Below, one piece after another: positions 24,010 through 36,419 of a DNA stretch of 64,000 bases. A model generated the notes under the pieces. It searched no databases, was not told where the DNA came from, and saw nothing but the letters and a program-made list of their open reading frames with translations. How positions within the stretch are numbered: position 1 is the first letter of the stretch; every line of letters starts with the position of its first letter. This stretch comes from Mytilus californianus (lineage: Eukaryota > Mollusca > Bivalvia > Mytilida > Mytilidae): the NCBI RefSeq assembly GCF_021869535.1, contig NW_026262712.1:102180140-102244139 (forward strand), read 5' to 3'. The translations under genes and the position numbers were made by a program.

Positions 24010-24539
24010 CTAAAAAAAAAATACTAATCTGTTATGGCGTAATTTGTATTAACTAATAACATAGTTATGAAATAATAGAAAAGAAATGTGTAACCAAGTC
24101 ATAAAAACTAATATACTGACGGACTATAAAAACATAACACTAAATTATTCTTTTTTATTACCATTATCTCAATTCGTTGCAATCTATCTTAACACAGAAT
24201 GTCTGAAAATTCTGAATTTTTGACAAAAACTGTCTTTAAAAAAAGCACATCTACGTGGCAAAGCATATTCAACAACTGTGCAAATTTGAAAACAGATGGA
24301 CAGATAAACAGACTGGTGACAAATTAGAGTAGCGTTTTGTTTTTTCTCTTAAAAAAAACACCCCACTTTATGTTACAGTAAACTATTTGGACTTGAATAC
24401 ATGTTAGATAGTTTGCAATCCTACAACATGTATCCCATTTCCTGTTATATATTTCAATGGTTGTAAACGTCATTACATTTGTTCCTGTAAGATTCTGTCA
24501 AAATTATTAAGCAGTTGAACCTAAGTAAACCTTTTTTTC
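24010..24539. other. Intron 6: no feature seen apart from the SINE fragment at 24540
   Basis: AT-rich intron. Confidence 0.45.
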
Positions 24540-24615
24540 TCCAAGGAAGTACGGAAGGTCGTTGGTTCGATTCCCGGCTGAAGGGTCAAAGTAGTCTTGG
24601 AAAAAAAGACAACAT
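24540..24615 (+). mobile_element. SINE fragment with B box
   Basis: GTTGGTTCGATTCCCGGC is a good Pol III B box, followed by GGGTCAAAGTAG. The A box is missing or drifted, so this is a partial copy. Confidence 0.4.
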
Positions 24616-24978
24616 GCTATAAGTTCCATGCGTCCAAATCGCTCTTCTGCGCTTTTCTGGATATACATTCACAAGGAACTTTGGTATTTGCTGCTTTTCT
24701 ACTAAGCACGTGGTCTTTAAGTAAAAGAATAATGTGATCGGGCAGAGTAATTTTCCCTACGGATTGGTACCTTGGAACTAGCACGATCTTATACAAAGCA
24801 GGGTACATAATCATATCACATTTACATGTGCTTGTCCTGAATATGAATCCAATTTGGAATAGGACATTAAAAATCCATCTATCATCAGCATCGCTTTTAG
24901 AATTACAGCATAATTGTTTAGATGTTGCATACATGCCAAATGATATAATTACGAAACTAATAATAATTAAAACTATAC

Positions 24979-25314
24979 CTGCAGATCTATGAAATGTTGA
25001 GAAAAAGACATGCAAAGCTGTGTATCCATTGTTTCCAATATGATTTGTTTCTGCACTAGCCTCAAGTAGAGTCTTTACCAACACAGGATCGCCATATCTT
25101 ACAGCGTGCATTAAACACGAATCAACATCACACTTTTCTAAATTAGGATCAGCTCCATGCTCTAAAAGTAAACTAGCAAAATATCTTCTTTTCGCAAATG
25201 ACAATGGAATGTTTGTTATCACTTTCGATAATATAGACATCTCAAACTGGTCCCCACTTTTATAACTGATCCCATCCACAGACTCCAAGATACTAATGTC
25301 GAACGTAATACAGG
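24979..25314 (-). CDS. Ankyrin gene exon 6
   Basis: A 336-nt (112-codon) phase 1-1 exon with acceptor TTATTCTAG and donor G|GTATAG. It holds about three repeats, with SLLLEHGADPNLEKCDVDS, LVKTLLEASAETNHIGNNG and YTALHVFFSTFHRSA at the end. Translation runs open past the donor into a hydrophobic stretch, but that lies beyond the splice site and is most likely intron, not a membrane segment. Confidence 0.8.
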
Positions 25315-25477
25315 CTAGAATAAGAAACAGAGCAATTAGTAAAGCTAATTATGTCCAAAGGATGTGAACTAAAAGTTAAATTCAAGGATTTTTTGATATG
25401 CTGAATCTAAACATGTATTGATTAGGCCGACGGAGATTGGCATTACATCAACCACCAAAAGCTATATCATTATGTAG

Positions 25478-25605
25478 CCTAAGTAGTCAAGTTGTTAAGG
25501 AAGATGGACATGATGCAGGCGGTTTTTCCACGATGTCACAGAAGCAAGGGTTCAAATACCGCTGAGGGAAGCTATTCGTGGTAAGGTTGAAATCATCCCT
25601 TCTTA
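25478..25605 (+). mobile_element. tRNA-derived SINE head, diverged
   Basis: A-box-like TAGCCTAAGTAGTCAAG and B-box-like GGGTTCAAATACC are spaced as in a tRNA. A family C copy follows directly. No target duplication seen. Confidence 0.55.
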
Positions 25606-25609
25606 AATT

Positions 25610-25980
25610 ATAAGGATGTCATTATGAGTTGGTTGACCGTTAAGGAATATCTTTTTCACAGATGACGACGGATATGTTCAAATTTTCGTAATCACAATCC
25701 CTCTTGTTTTCGAATGTGGATTACCGAACTACTTATCATCGGGTTTGTACTTACATGAGCAACACGACGGGTAACACACATGGAGAAGAACCTGTTTACT
25801 CATTCGGATCACCTGAGATTACCCCATGTTTTTTGGTGGAGTTTGTTCTGCTCAGTTTGGTCTTTTATGTTGTGTTTTGTGTACTGTTGTTTGTCTTTTG
25901 GTCTTTTTTTATGGAGTTGTCAGTTTATTTTTGACTTGTGAGTTTAAATTTCCCTTTGATTTCTTTCACCTCAACTTTCC
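25610..25980 (+). repeat. Interspersed family C copy
   Basis: Follows the SINE head at 25478. Landmarks GAGTTGGTTGACCGTTA, GATGACGACGGATATG, GAGCAACACGACGGG, TATGGAGTTGTCAGTTTATT. It lies in intron 5, upstream of exon 6. Confidence 0.7.
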
Positions 25981-26624
25981 ACTTCACGTCAGCAAAAATG
26001 TCTATTTACAAGTTCACGTAATTAACTAAACATTGCACGTTTAAATTAATAGAAATGCAAAATACAAATTTTCATACTACAAAGTTCGAAACAAAAATGT
26101 ACATTTTACTAATATTCAATGTTGCAAATTTCATATTGAAAATAATTTTCATATAACAAATATATCATGCAGCTCGTATGGAAAGCCAAGATTAAACTAG
26201 AATTACTGAGTTCCAGGTGGAAAATTGGAATTTCAGTATGGCGTTGCAAACATGTAATATTTATTAGAATTGCAATATTATTTTGACCTAATAGGCTTTC
26301 CATGACATATGTTTTTAATTTTAGTTCATTTATATGTTTCGGAGTTTAGTGAGACGTTCATTTTCACTGAACTAGTACACATTTTTGTGTTCATGACACA
26401 ATATACCTCGAGTGAAATGAAACAATTTTTCAGACAATACAAAAACATAAATATCTATATATAGTGTAACATATATTATTAAAAGATTTTGGAAGTTTCT
26501 CCCAAAAACAAGTAAGAAAAAATACTAATTTTGTAGAATCTGATGCAATCTCATACAGTACAGTATTCAATGTATATTTTATAAACATGCATTTATAAAA
26601 TGGTTTAAAAGAAAGAGATGTTAC

Positions 26625-26939
26625 CTCGGCTGTTTTCTGTATGAAATCTAGTTGATCTTTTGCAGATCTGGTTTACATTTGCTCCATAATGTATCAGCAA
26701 TTTGGCAATATCTTCTAATCCATAAGAAATAGCTTTAGTTAACGATGTTTCTCCAGACTGATCCACGATATTTACATCCTCTCCTTTATCCAAAATAACT
26801 GTTACAATATCTTCAGCACCAAGAGAAACCGCCAATAATAATGTATATGTTCCAGATAGATTATGTTGATGAACGTCAATTCCAGCCATTACAAATTTCT
26901 TGAAGAGTTCATCTGCTGATGGTGATTCTGAATATTTCC
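26625..26939 (-). CDS. Ankyrin gene exon 5
   Basis: A 315-nt (105-codon) phase 1-1 exon with acceptor ATATTACAG and donor G|GTAACA. It begins with a short polar stretch (KYSESPSADELFKK), then has ankyrin repeats with DIVTVILDKGEDVNIVD, SGETSLTKAISYGLEDIA and LLIHYGANVNQICK. The last part (RSTRFHTENSR) has drifted from the usual G-x-T-x-L-H turn. After the 10.8-kb intron 4 this could instead belong to a second gene, but phase and strand match the other exons. Confidence 0.78.
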
Positions 26940-29386
26940 CTGTAATATAAAAATAACACTTTTTTTTATTATGTCATCGTCCGTTTAGTGTTGGGGCATC
27001 GTCTGCTTAAGTTTCAAGTTGTTTCCGTACAGTGTTCTGTTGTCATTTTTTTATATTGCGTTTTTTGTATCGTTTATTTACATGTCTACAACCGCTTTTC
27101 AACAGCTTACACCTTATATATCCTCCCTGTGTGTGCATAATGTTTTTTTTTATGTTGGTTTCAAATGTATATTGCACAATTACGATATAAACGTTAAAAG
27201 GCGACCTTTTAATTTAATGCATGTTGCCTTGAAAATATTATTTAAGATCATGTAATAATTTAATTTTGAATGTAACACGTCTTCTGGTTGGCTGAAAGGA
27301 AAGTGTTTTGTCTATCAGCTCATAGACAGAATTTTGTGACCTTTTATTCTAATGAATGTTGACTTGAAAATATTATGGAATATTTTATAATTTAAAAAAA
27401 TATTCATACATATGATGCCTTCCCATGTTAAAATGAGCATAGAGCATGGCATGATAGAATTATTTCGATACTGACAGGAAAATTTTAAACTTTTGTACTT
27501 CGGGATGACCTATAATACACGTTCGAAAGACAGTCATTTTGATTTGATTAACTAAACAAGTTACATAAAATCAACAGTTTAACGATAACAAAAATTAGCA
27601 TTATATATGTAAACTTACTTTTAGAATGATTATATTTAAATTCCGAGCGAACAACATTAACAAAAATGTCCTTTTCGATCTCCAGCGTTGTTCAAAATAC
27701 AATTGACGTTTCAATTGTCAATCACGTGCAGTCCATGATTTATTGTAAATAGAACATGGGTTTGTTTCCAAAGCGAAAGAAGAACTTTATATTAAAATAA
27801 ATTACATGTTCAAGTTATTATGTATACAAGAAAATTAAAACAAACAATTCTCTATCAAAACACTGAATTTGCTATGATAGCTTTTATTGGGTACACGATT
27901 TAGGAAAAGTTTTACCGTTTTTCAATTTATGTCATGATTGGAAAAAAATGTAGATCTTGTCCTGTTTATCACTTTAAACGAGTCCGTTTTTTTAGGTATC
28001 AGTTATAGTTTTGACCAAAATTCCATGAAGTGGTACAACTCGACAATTAGGGGGAATAACTCTTATAAAAAGTTGAATTATTATCTTGCAAGATGAAGTC
28101 AAGAATACATCACCGATCTTCTTTATAGCTTATTTTGACAAAATTGAAACAAACTGACTGCTTATAGTGATATATTGGTTCACAATTCAGGAGTTTGACA
28201 GTTGATTTCCATTCGTTTGATGTGTTTGAGCTTTTGATTTTGCCATTTGATAAGGGACTTTATGTTATTTTACTTTTTTCTCACTTTAATAATTGTTTGA
28301 AACAAAGAAAATCGTATGTTATTTTTTTGTGAAAATCGTAGCTGATGCAATGTTAGTATATTTTCATATTTCTTACACTGTTTTTGAAGTCGATGGTATT
28401 GATTTATAACGTCCTACAAAAAGATTTAATATTTTATTAAATTTACAAATAACATCACTGAACTAATGAAAGCTATCAACTCGTGTATCTTTTATTATGA
28501 CATCTTAAATCAAAACATATCACTATTATATTGCCAACCACCATAGCTGTGACGGACAGATTGATAAATAGATGGATTGATTGAATCTAACTTCCAGCGA
28601 CGAATAATACACGCACATTGAGACGAGTTGTTTTTTAAATGATGTACTTTACCAACTAAAGTATCACTAAGGAGTTAAAGAAGCTGTGAGCAAAATAATG
28701 AAAGAATCGGTACTGAGCAAGCACACGTGCCCTTAGTACAAACATAATTTAATTGCATTGGATATTTTGAAAGTCTCTCAACAGGATGTTTACTAATATG
28801 CTTATTATCGAACTGATCAATGATATTGAAACCTTCGAACAATTTTAAAGAAATGTACAGATGGACGATTTGCATTGCCTTCACACCATTGCATATTTTT
28901 TTTTATGATAGACAGGTAACGCATATAAGTTATGATCGGCCGATACCACATCGCGTACCAAGTAACTGTTATGATACACAAGTAATAGCTTTTCTAAAAA
29001 GCTTGCCGTATTTTAGCTGCTTATTGGTGGTTTGTGGGTATAGGTTTTTTTTATTGGAATCTTGCACTCCAAGCATTAGAATATATAGTGTCTTTTTTCT
29101 CCTGGTTTTTGATTTTAGTTGTAGTATTGGTGAATCAGGGTTATCATTGGAGGAGGCTTGATAGTCACATATGATAATATATATGGTTTGTAATAGCTAG
29201 AGTAACGATACAAACACTTTTTTGTTTGTTTTGTGGAATATGATTGTTTACTCTTTATGACAATGCAAGTAGTTTTAACATGCATACTGTGTCTTGACAG
29301 TTATGTAATAGTTAGCAAGGTTATAATCAAGTTGATAAGAAAAACGCGTATTATTTACTTTTGAAGATTACTGCTTGACAAAATAG
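26940..29386. other. Intron 4, left part: no clear feature
   Basis: No repeats identified. On the minus strand a GTAAGT donor at about 27615-27620 follows CATTCTAAAA; an upstream alternative first exon is conceivable but unsupported. Confidence 0.35.
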
Positions 29387-29391
29387 ACTAC

Positions 29392-29528
29392 CAGTGGCAG
29401 ATCTAGAAATTTTCATAAGAGGGGGCCCACTCCAGTCATGCTTCAGTGATTCACTTCATGTATATGATCAACCAAAGTTTTCCCACAAAAGGGGGGGTCC
29501 CCTGAAAAACTCTCTAAATCCGCCTCTG
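29392..29528. mobile_element. 137-bp MITE with 5-bp target duplication
   Basis: Ends CAGTGGCAGATCTAGAA and, inverted, CAGAGGCGGATTTAGAG. Flanked by ACTAC on both sides (29387-29391, 29529-29533). The interior has GGGGGCCC and GGGGGGGTCCCC blocks. Confidence 0.72.
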
Positions 29529-29844
29529 ACTACTATAGTTGGCCGTTCAAATATGAGAATATTACATCTTATATGTATAGAAGACAGTGGTCTCTTTAGC
29601 CCAAAATAGACGGGTGCCGCACCCTTGGTGCCCTTAGCCACGCCCTGGGTGCCTTCAATTGTTCCCCTCCCTGACACCTTTTTCCAAGGGGGGCGATAAT
29701 AGTAAGTTTATTTAGCTTCTTTTGGTTAATAGTGATCTGATGTATGAATGTGTATTGCCATGTTTTATGAACATGTAGTATGAATGACTTTTCTAATGCA
29801 AATTTTATAGAATAAATAATCAAAACAACAACTTATATAAAAAA

Positions 29845-30165
29845 GAAGACGTGGTATGATTGCCAATGAGACAACTCTTCACAAGAGACCAAATGACACA
29901 GAAATTAACAACTATAGGTTACCGTACGGCCTTCAACAATAAGCAAAGCCCATACAGCACAGTCAGCTATAAAAGGCCCCCAAATGACAATGTAAAACAA
30001 TTCAAACAAGAAAACTAACGGCCTAATTTATGTACCAAAAATGAACGAAAAACAAATATGTAACACATAAACAAACGACAACCACTGAATTACAGGCTCC
30101 TGACTTGGGACAGGCACATACATAACCTGGGACAGTGGTGTAACAGTACAACATATGCATCTTTA
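29845..30165 (-). repeat. Interspersed family A copy
   Basis: GATTGCCAATGAGACAACTC, CCGTACGGCCTTCAACAATA, TATAAAAGGCCCCCAAATGA, CAGGCTCCTGACTTGGGACA. One of the best preserved copies here. Confidence 0.8.
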
Positions 30166-30734
30166 TTAACAACATATACAGTAAAAAGAAAAAAAGTGAA
30201 CTCGTGATACACATAGAAACGTAAACAAAAGAAATGAGAAGTGCCTTTTCCTATCATAAAAAAGTGCCCTGCCCTTCACTGGCACCCTTTCTATTTCTAG
30301 CTGGAGCACTTCAAGTGATGAATATCTCATCTGGCTTTTGTCTTAGAAGAAGCAATTAGTTTTGAAGGTACAGGTTAAGTGTTGTTATTACTAATTTCCA
30401 GATGTAGTATAACTGTAAGAAGATTTTTTGTGGTAATGGATTTGAAATGAAATATTAATTGCAAATAATTTTCTAGAACTTGTTGTCAGCTGCCAGGATT
30501 CTTATATTTTTTATTATTTTGTTGCGTTTTGTAATCTTGACATTTTTTTGTAAGTTCTATAGATGAGAGCTTCATATTTGTATTATCATTTAGTACTTTA
30601 TATTTGGTTGCATGTGAAAGCATATGCTTTTGTTAGTTGGAATATTTATATTTTCATTTCTGATGGCAACAAGTTCATGTAATACATATAGTCAGGATTA
30701 TTAGTAAGCGATAGTTGTTTTGTTTGTTTATGTT

Positions 30735-30870
30735 TATTGTCATGATTGATATGGACTATATAGCTTGCTGTTTGGTGTCAACCAAGGCTTCATGTTGAAG
30801 ACCGTACTTCAACCTATAATGGTTTACTTTTACAAATTGTGACTTGGATGGAGAGTTGTCTTTGGTACTG
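30735..30870 (+). repeat. Interspersed family A copy, short
   Basis: ATAGCTTGCTGTTTGGTGTC, GACCGTACTTCAACCTATAA and GATGGAGAGTTGTC. Confidence 0.65.
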
Positions 30871-32074
30871 ATATGACATTCTGTCATATCTATCGACAAG
30901 ATTGAGAACACATTTTTTTGTAATAAAACATATTTAATTCTATGATATCATATTTAACAATTTATCGGTAATTTGTGCATTTTTCCTTTGATGTGTACTC
31001 TCTGAAAATGTCAGTATCAGTTGACTGGTCGTGATATATAAATTATTGGGCCAGTTCGCAATTGACATGCTTGGGTGCGCTGTGTTAGGATCTTATTTCC
31101 CCTTTCATTCACAAAATCATGCATGATATTTTTTTGGTAGAATGGCAAGAGCGTTTTGGTGAATGAAACACTTGAAAGTTTCAGTAAAGTTAGTTTTGCC
31201 TTTTTGACAGATTGTGTGAAAATTCGAACAGAATATGAATAAAAAACCCAATAAACTTTTAAAAAATGCACTATTAATAATAATAGCTTTCCTTGCTGAT
31301 TCACAATGATGTACAAAATGTATAAATATATCATCCATGCTATTCTGATCTGAGTTTTTATTCATATATAGTCTGGTGCTGTTCCAAGTTAAGTCTTCTT
31401 TTTCTGTTTCTTGAGAAGTATTTGTTTTACCTGTTCAGTCACTTTAAAGTGTTACAATTAATATATAGACGCAACACAGAATAGTGACCAAAAAGGTTCT
31501 GCTATCATATGAGAGAAGCTACAAAAAAAAATTAAATGTACACATTTTCAACATTTTTGTGGGACCATGAAGATTTGGTTTCATTGTCAATATATAGACA
31601 GATATTCATAGACTAAATAACAAATAAGCAACAAATTCAAAAGTAGATGTAGGATGAATTATAGAAAGAAGGGGTACCCGGGGGCCCCAAACTTGACAAG
31701 GTTTGGTTTGGAACAAGTAATATGTCTGCATTAACATTAAATGTAGGTTTTAAAAGGGGGACCCAGATCGCCTTTCCCTAAATCCTTTTCTGAAATTAAA
31801 GGTAACCGCATATTTCTGGGCGTGGTTGAAAAATAAATGAACATGACTTTGAAAAAGCAAGAATATTAAGCTAAAAGAAATAGACCAAATTTGGATGACA
31901 TCTATTAAAATGTTTGAAATAATTATGAAGTTGACAAGAAATGAACTTGTTCAGACAATATACAGTGAGCCTACAAACTTGTTGCCTCCTGACATGTCTG
32001 CTTACACAGTGCTTTCCTAAAATGATTTGTAATGTGATCGTTTTCATGATGAATGCTGAGCAAACATAGATTAT
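30871..32074. other. Intron 4, centre: no clear feature
   Basis: Open stretches on the minus strand at 31017-31365 resemble no family I know. Confidence 0.35.
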
Positions 32075-32255
32075 GCCGTTGGTTTTCTCATTTGAATTGT
32101 TTTACATTATTACAGGGCCTTTTATAGCTGACTATGCAGTATCCCAGGGCTTTGTTCATTGTTGAAGGTCATAAGGTGACCTATAGTTGTGTCATTTTGG
32201 TCATTTTTGGAGAATTGTCTCATTGGCAATCATACCACATCTTCTTTTTTTATAT
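32075..32255 (+). repeat. Interspersed family A-like copy
   Basis: TTATAGCTGACTATGCAGTA and GTCTCATTGGCAATCATACC are shared; the centre has a different subfamily text (GAAGGTCATAAGGTGACC). A related copy is at 36880-37005. Confidence 0.55.
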
Positions 32256-32886
32256 TATAATGACAAGATAAATGTTATGTTATCCACCCAACTAAGTAAA
32301 ATATATAACTTCTCGTTGAATTTCTAAAACAACGATAAATCTGCTGATTCATATCGTATCATTCAATGCTGTCAGATGCTATGTGAAAAATAAAGAAATT
32401 TACCTTAATGTATGCTTCCATTATATTAGGCATTGTTATTCAGTTACATTTATGTCCAAAGCAGAACTTATGAAAGGCATGCAATAATTTATTTTCAATA
32501 GATGCATTTGAAAAATTTATTTTCGGCACTAAAGCAACGTCTATGTTCATGATGTCATGTGATCATCTATATATATATAAGAATATTTCATTAGAGTTGA
32601 TTTATTAAAGATTGCTTTGAATCCTACTTACTGCTATTTGTCTGCAATTACTGTCCATCACAAAGGTTCACGTAAAATTTTGACGTCATAATACAAAATA
32701 TCTGATGCCACAATGGAAAAGTGATTGTTGTATTATGTCAATGGTTGAAGCAGGACAGATTCTCAGGTCAGCTGGGACAGAATTCCATAAAGCGATTAGG
32801 TGTATGGTTATTATATATGGGTACTATGTTCAGGAGGATGAATTCTAATATATATACGTAAAATACCTGTTCGGTTTTGGATTAAC

Positions 32887-33199
32887 ATCCTGGATCTGGA
32901 TTTCCTTATCAACAACCATCATTGTTAACGTATCCAAGTCATAAACTAGAGCCTTTACATAGTCAGTTCGATCTGCCAATTTCACATATTACAAATACTT
33001 ATACAAATACAGCCGATAGATTAAACTCAGCACCATTGTATTTTGATGAATATACATATAGTATCAGCTCATTCAGATTTGAAAATGTTAGCAAAATAGC
33101 AGCACCATCTGAAAATGGGAAACCTCGATTATCTCGAGCATGTGAATCAAAGCAAATAGTAATTATCATCACGACGAAACATACTTATTGTAAGACCTG
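32887..33199 (+). other. Unassigned open stretch, possible coding
   Basis: About 100 codons open on the plus strand (SGFPYQQPSLLTYPSHKLEP, FDLPISHITNTYTNTADRLN, FRFENVSKIAAPSENGKPR). The minus strand also has sense-like pieces, including DNRGFPFSDGAAILL and YNGAEFN that faintly recall an ankyrin repeat, and a GTATTT donor-like site near 32870. I cannot decide which strand, if any, is coding. It lies in intron 4. Confidence 0.2.
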
Positions 33200-33317
33200 A
33201 TACATTGTAATGTGAACAAATTAGAATTGGATTTATCTACTAAGTATATCAAATGCAGTTCTCAGTGCTGTTGCATTGATATATCAATTAACAATGACTG
33301 CTGAGCGCCACTGTGTA

Positions 33318-34540
33318 CAGTGGCAGATCCAGAACTTTTCATAAAGGGGGGGGGGGGGGGGGGGGCCTTTACAAGAATTATAGTTATCTCATACCATTGC
33401 AAACTCGTACCAATGTCAACTTGTACCACTAAAAACAAACTCTTACCACTGCTAACTCGTACCACGGTAAATTCGTACCATTAAAAACTTGTACCAGCTT
33501 ATTTAAATGCATTCAAATGGTGTTAAATGATGAATAAATATTTAAATTTCACTCAATACCTCTTAAGTCTGTAAAAAGTATATCATTTGAAATCACAATG
33601 ACCAACTGGATAATTTTAATAGTGTAAAAATATGTAAGTGTTCGGTAAACAGGAAGTTGTTGAGTGATGAATCTGAAAACGCATCACACGGTATAGCTGA
33701 CTTATATAAACCCTGAAACAAAATTTCAGAAATCCTTAAGATGTAGTTCCTGAGAAAGATGCGATGAAAAATATTCATGGAACGGATGGACAGACAGAGG
33801 TAAAACAGTATACCCCCACTTTTTTGAATCGGGGGTATAAAAATGTCTTTCACATAGCATTAAAGTAATATGTTTTCAAACAGTTAACTGGCACTATTGT
33901 TACATGTAAATAAGAAATAAAACATAACTAAAGCACTAATTCTCAATGTCTGAGCACTGTCTATGTTCACTGGTTGTTGCCTTCTGTTGTTGGTGCAGGG
34001 CCATTTAAACCCATAGTCTGTTTAAGAAGTTCTGCAGTTGTGATAGTCTGAGATGTGTACTTTGCCCACAGCACGGACCTTCTTGCGTTGGCACCTTTTC
34101 AACTTGCCCTCTCCAACCAGTTTTACTTGCAGTGGGACCTTTGTAGTTTCAGCATGTATTAATTCAAGGAGTTCGTAGAAATTCAAGAAATACAACTTTT
34201 TATTATAAAGATTACAAAAAAAATCATAAAACATTCACATGAAGACCGTACTGTGACCTATAATGGTTTACTTTTATAAATTTTGACTTGGATGGAGAGT
34301 TGTCTCATTGGCACTCATACCACCTCTTCTTATATCTATATATTGTATATATTTTTTAATGGTACGAGTTTGCAGTGGTACGAGTTCGGAATGGTATGAC
34401 TTCGCAGTGGTATCAGTTAACGTTGGTACGAGTTGACTTTTAGTTGTACGAGTTTGCAATGGTACGAGTTAACTTGCTTCCATATATAATCAACCAAAGG
34501 GAGGGGCGCCCCCCAGCCCCCCTCCTTTTGAATCCGCCTG
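33318..34540. mobile_element. Second copy of the 29.4-kb MITE, split by a nested element
   Basis: Starts CAGTGGCAGATCCAGAA, with a 20-G run at 33346-33365, and ends TTTTGAATCCGCCTG. The TATATAATCAACCAAAG block near the right end matches the interior of the 137-bp copy. About 1.1 kb of unrelated sequence lies between, so the copy was interrupted. Confidence 0.65.
33375..34485. mobile_element. Nested element with GTACC minisatellite arms
   Basis: Left arm (33390-33500) repeats ACTCGTACCA units about 17 bp apart (ATTGCAAACTCGTACCAATG). Right arm (34355-34470) is the inverse, with GGTACGAGTTTGCAATGG-like units. The interior has a family A fragment, a GACGGACAGACAGAGG-like run at about 33785, and a 71-codon minus-strand open stretch (34022-34234) that I do not recognise. 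Boundaries approximate. Confidence 0.6.
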
Positions 34541-34544
34541 GGGC

Positions 34545-36419
34545 GTTCAACGACTCCAAAGAATAAATCATCATGTACGAGTACATTAAACTGTATACCC
34601 TACATGCGAACATCATTTGGGACCTCGCTGTGTTGCAAGTATCTTGGGTTTTCAGGCATATTAATTCAAATTGCTCATTGTGCTTTTTTTTAATTTCATC
34701 TAGACTATAGTCGTAGACGTCCAGCTAGAGGGGTCATCAAACAAACTATAGTGCACTGAAACCCTTGCCCATAACTAAACCGTGATGCTTGGTGTTTGCT
34801 TCCTTGCACACACGCAACCATATTACTCGCCTTGTTTGTTTTCTATTCTTCTAATCAGCTGTTTTTTCGGCCTGTTTTGTTTACATCAGAAATCAATGAA
34901 GCGGTGAATGTGCGGGAAACGAAGGACATCTTCGTATCAATACGGTAAATTCCGTGATATGAATATTTTCTAATCAGTATGTCCACGCAATGAAAAATAT
35001 GAGGATAACATTTTTAATCATAGATCACACGTTTTGTGTATTTACTATTTAAAATTATAGTTTATGAAGAAATATAGCAAAATATTTTCAATACGTACAA
35101 TAAAGTGAAGATTAGATGTATTATTGTTTTGTTTTTGAAAGAGCATTAATAATCCATAAATACACACCTTTTTACCAAATTGCAACAAAATTTCAAGATA
35201 ACATAAATTCCATCATCACAGAATGATATTATTTGCTCAAATTGACAGGGCTTCGTGAACTAAATTTGGATAAAATTATGATAGCAATTGAACACTTCAT
35301 TATAGTTTTCTACCTATGACCTACTATCATGATTTTTATCCGACCCCATTTACGGACGCGTTGACATATAATGCATACAACTCAATAATAGCCAATCAGA
35401 CGTTAATATATCCTTCACTTCCCCCAGAAGCAGCCCGGAAGCAACTGAGATGCAGCCATTTTATGTTATTTATAACCCATGAGATACCGTTAACAGATTT
35501 ACCACATTCCAGACGTCCTGCCTCTGACTAATCAGACAGTATCACCATGGTGATACGGTAATAATTAGTCTTTTGGGAAAATGCCCGCAAATATCATATA
35601 TACTATGGGCCACTACACCCATACGTTACGTACACGAACGAAATGTTAACTGATTATCCAAATGATATATCAAATTATAGATTTGATTTAACAAATCATT
35701 AATTTGATATAACAAATTTTGAATTTCCATTCCAATAGTATGATTTAATCATAATAATGATTAATTGAAAGATTGCGTTACCCAAACTGGCGCATTTTTT
35801 GTAATGATCGATTGTTTATCTGATGTCCAGTGACAAATATCAAATGCATATTCAAAACTCCATTAACAGGTTTAATATTTCTATAACCCACCCTCCTCCC
35901 CTTTTTCCTTTATTTGAGGCAGTTTTGGGGACTACTTTGTAATGTTTCTATTTCGTACATGAGACTTAGTGTCTTAGGACGAACACATGAACATATAATA
36001 TATATAATACTTCCATGAACAAACGAATATAAGAAAGAAAAAGGTGGCTTCTTTGATCAATTTATGTTATCAAGACAGAACGAAATGAATAGTTCTATTG
36101 AAATATTGGTGTTTCTAGGAACATATATAGGAACATGCAAGGATAAACAAATGCTTCCCCTTCTTAAAAAGTCTGGCGTGAATTTTTTATTATACCTATA
36201 TTTGATTTTGAAAAAAAAAAATTAAAAATAAAGACACACGTGCGAGGTTAGGAAGGATTATGGAGTTTTAATTTCTGTCGAAAAGATCACGTGTATAATC
36301 TGAGCAGCTTGATAACGGTGTATTTATAGGTTAGGGATCGCGGATCATGAACAATGCAAACAATCATTTAGGTCTATATCTCTTAACTACGGAAGCCCAT
36401 TTAGGACCTTCCAAAAATA
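34545..36419. other. Intron 4, right part: little structure
   Basis: Only the inverted ATATCAAATT words at 35650-35760 stand out; see the array at 36420-36785. Confidence 0.4.

Noticed and set aside
24617-24978. Hydrophobic stretch (IVLIIISFVIISFGMYAT) continuing exon 6 as a possible membrane anchor
   Set aside because: It follows an in-phase GT donor that matches the phase of the sister exons, so it is most likely intron read-through.
27610-27730. Alternative first exon of the ankyrin gene in intron 4
   Set aside because: Only a donor-like GTAAGT and a short ATG frame of the wrong phase; no other support.
29468-29823. Minus-strand open stretches around 29.5-29.8 kb as coding
   Set aside because: They overlap the MITE and its G-rich interior and have no conserved content.
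34022-34234. 71-codon minus-strand open stretch (ETTKVPLQVKLVGEGKLKRC) inside the nested element as a gene
   Set aside because: No recognisable domain and the element looks non-coding; kept only as a remark.
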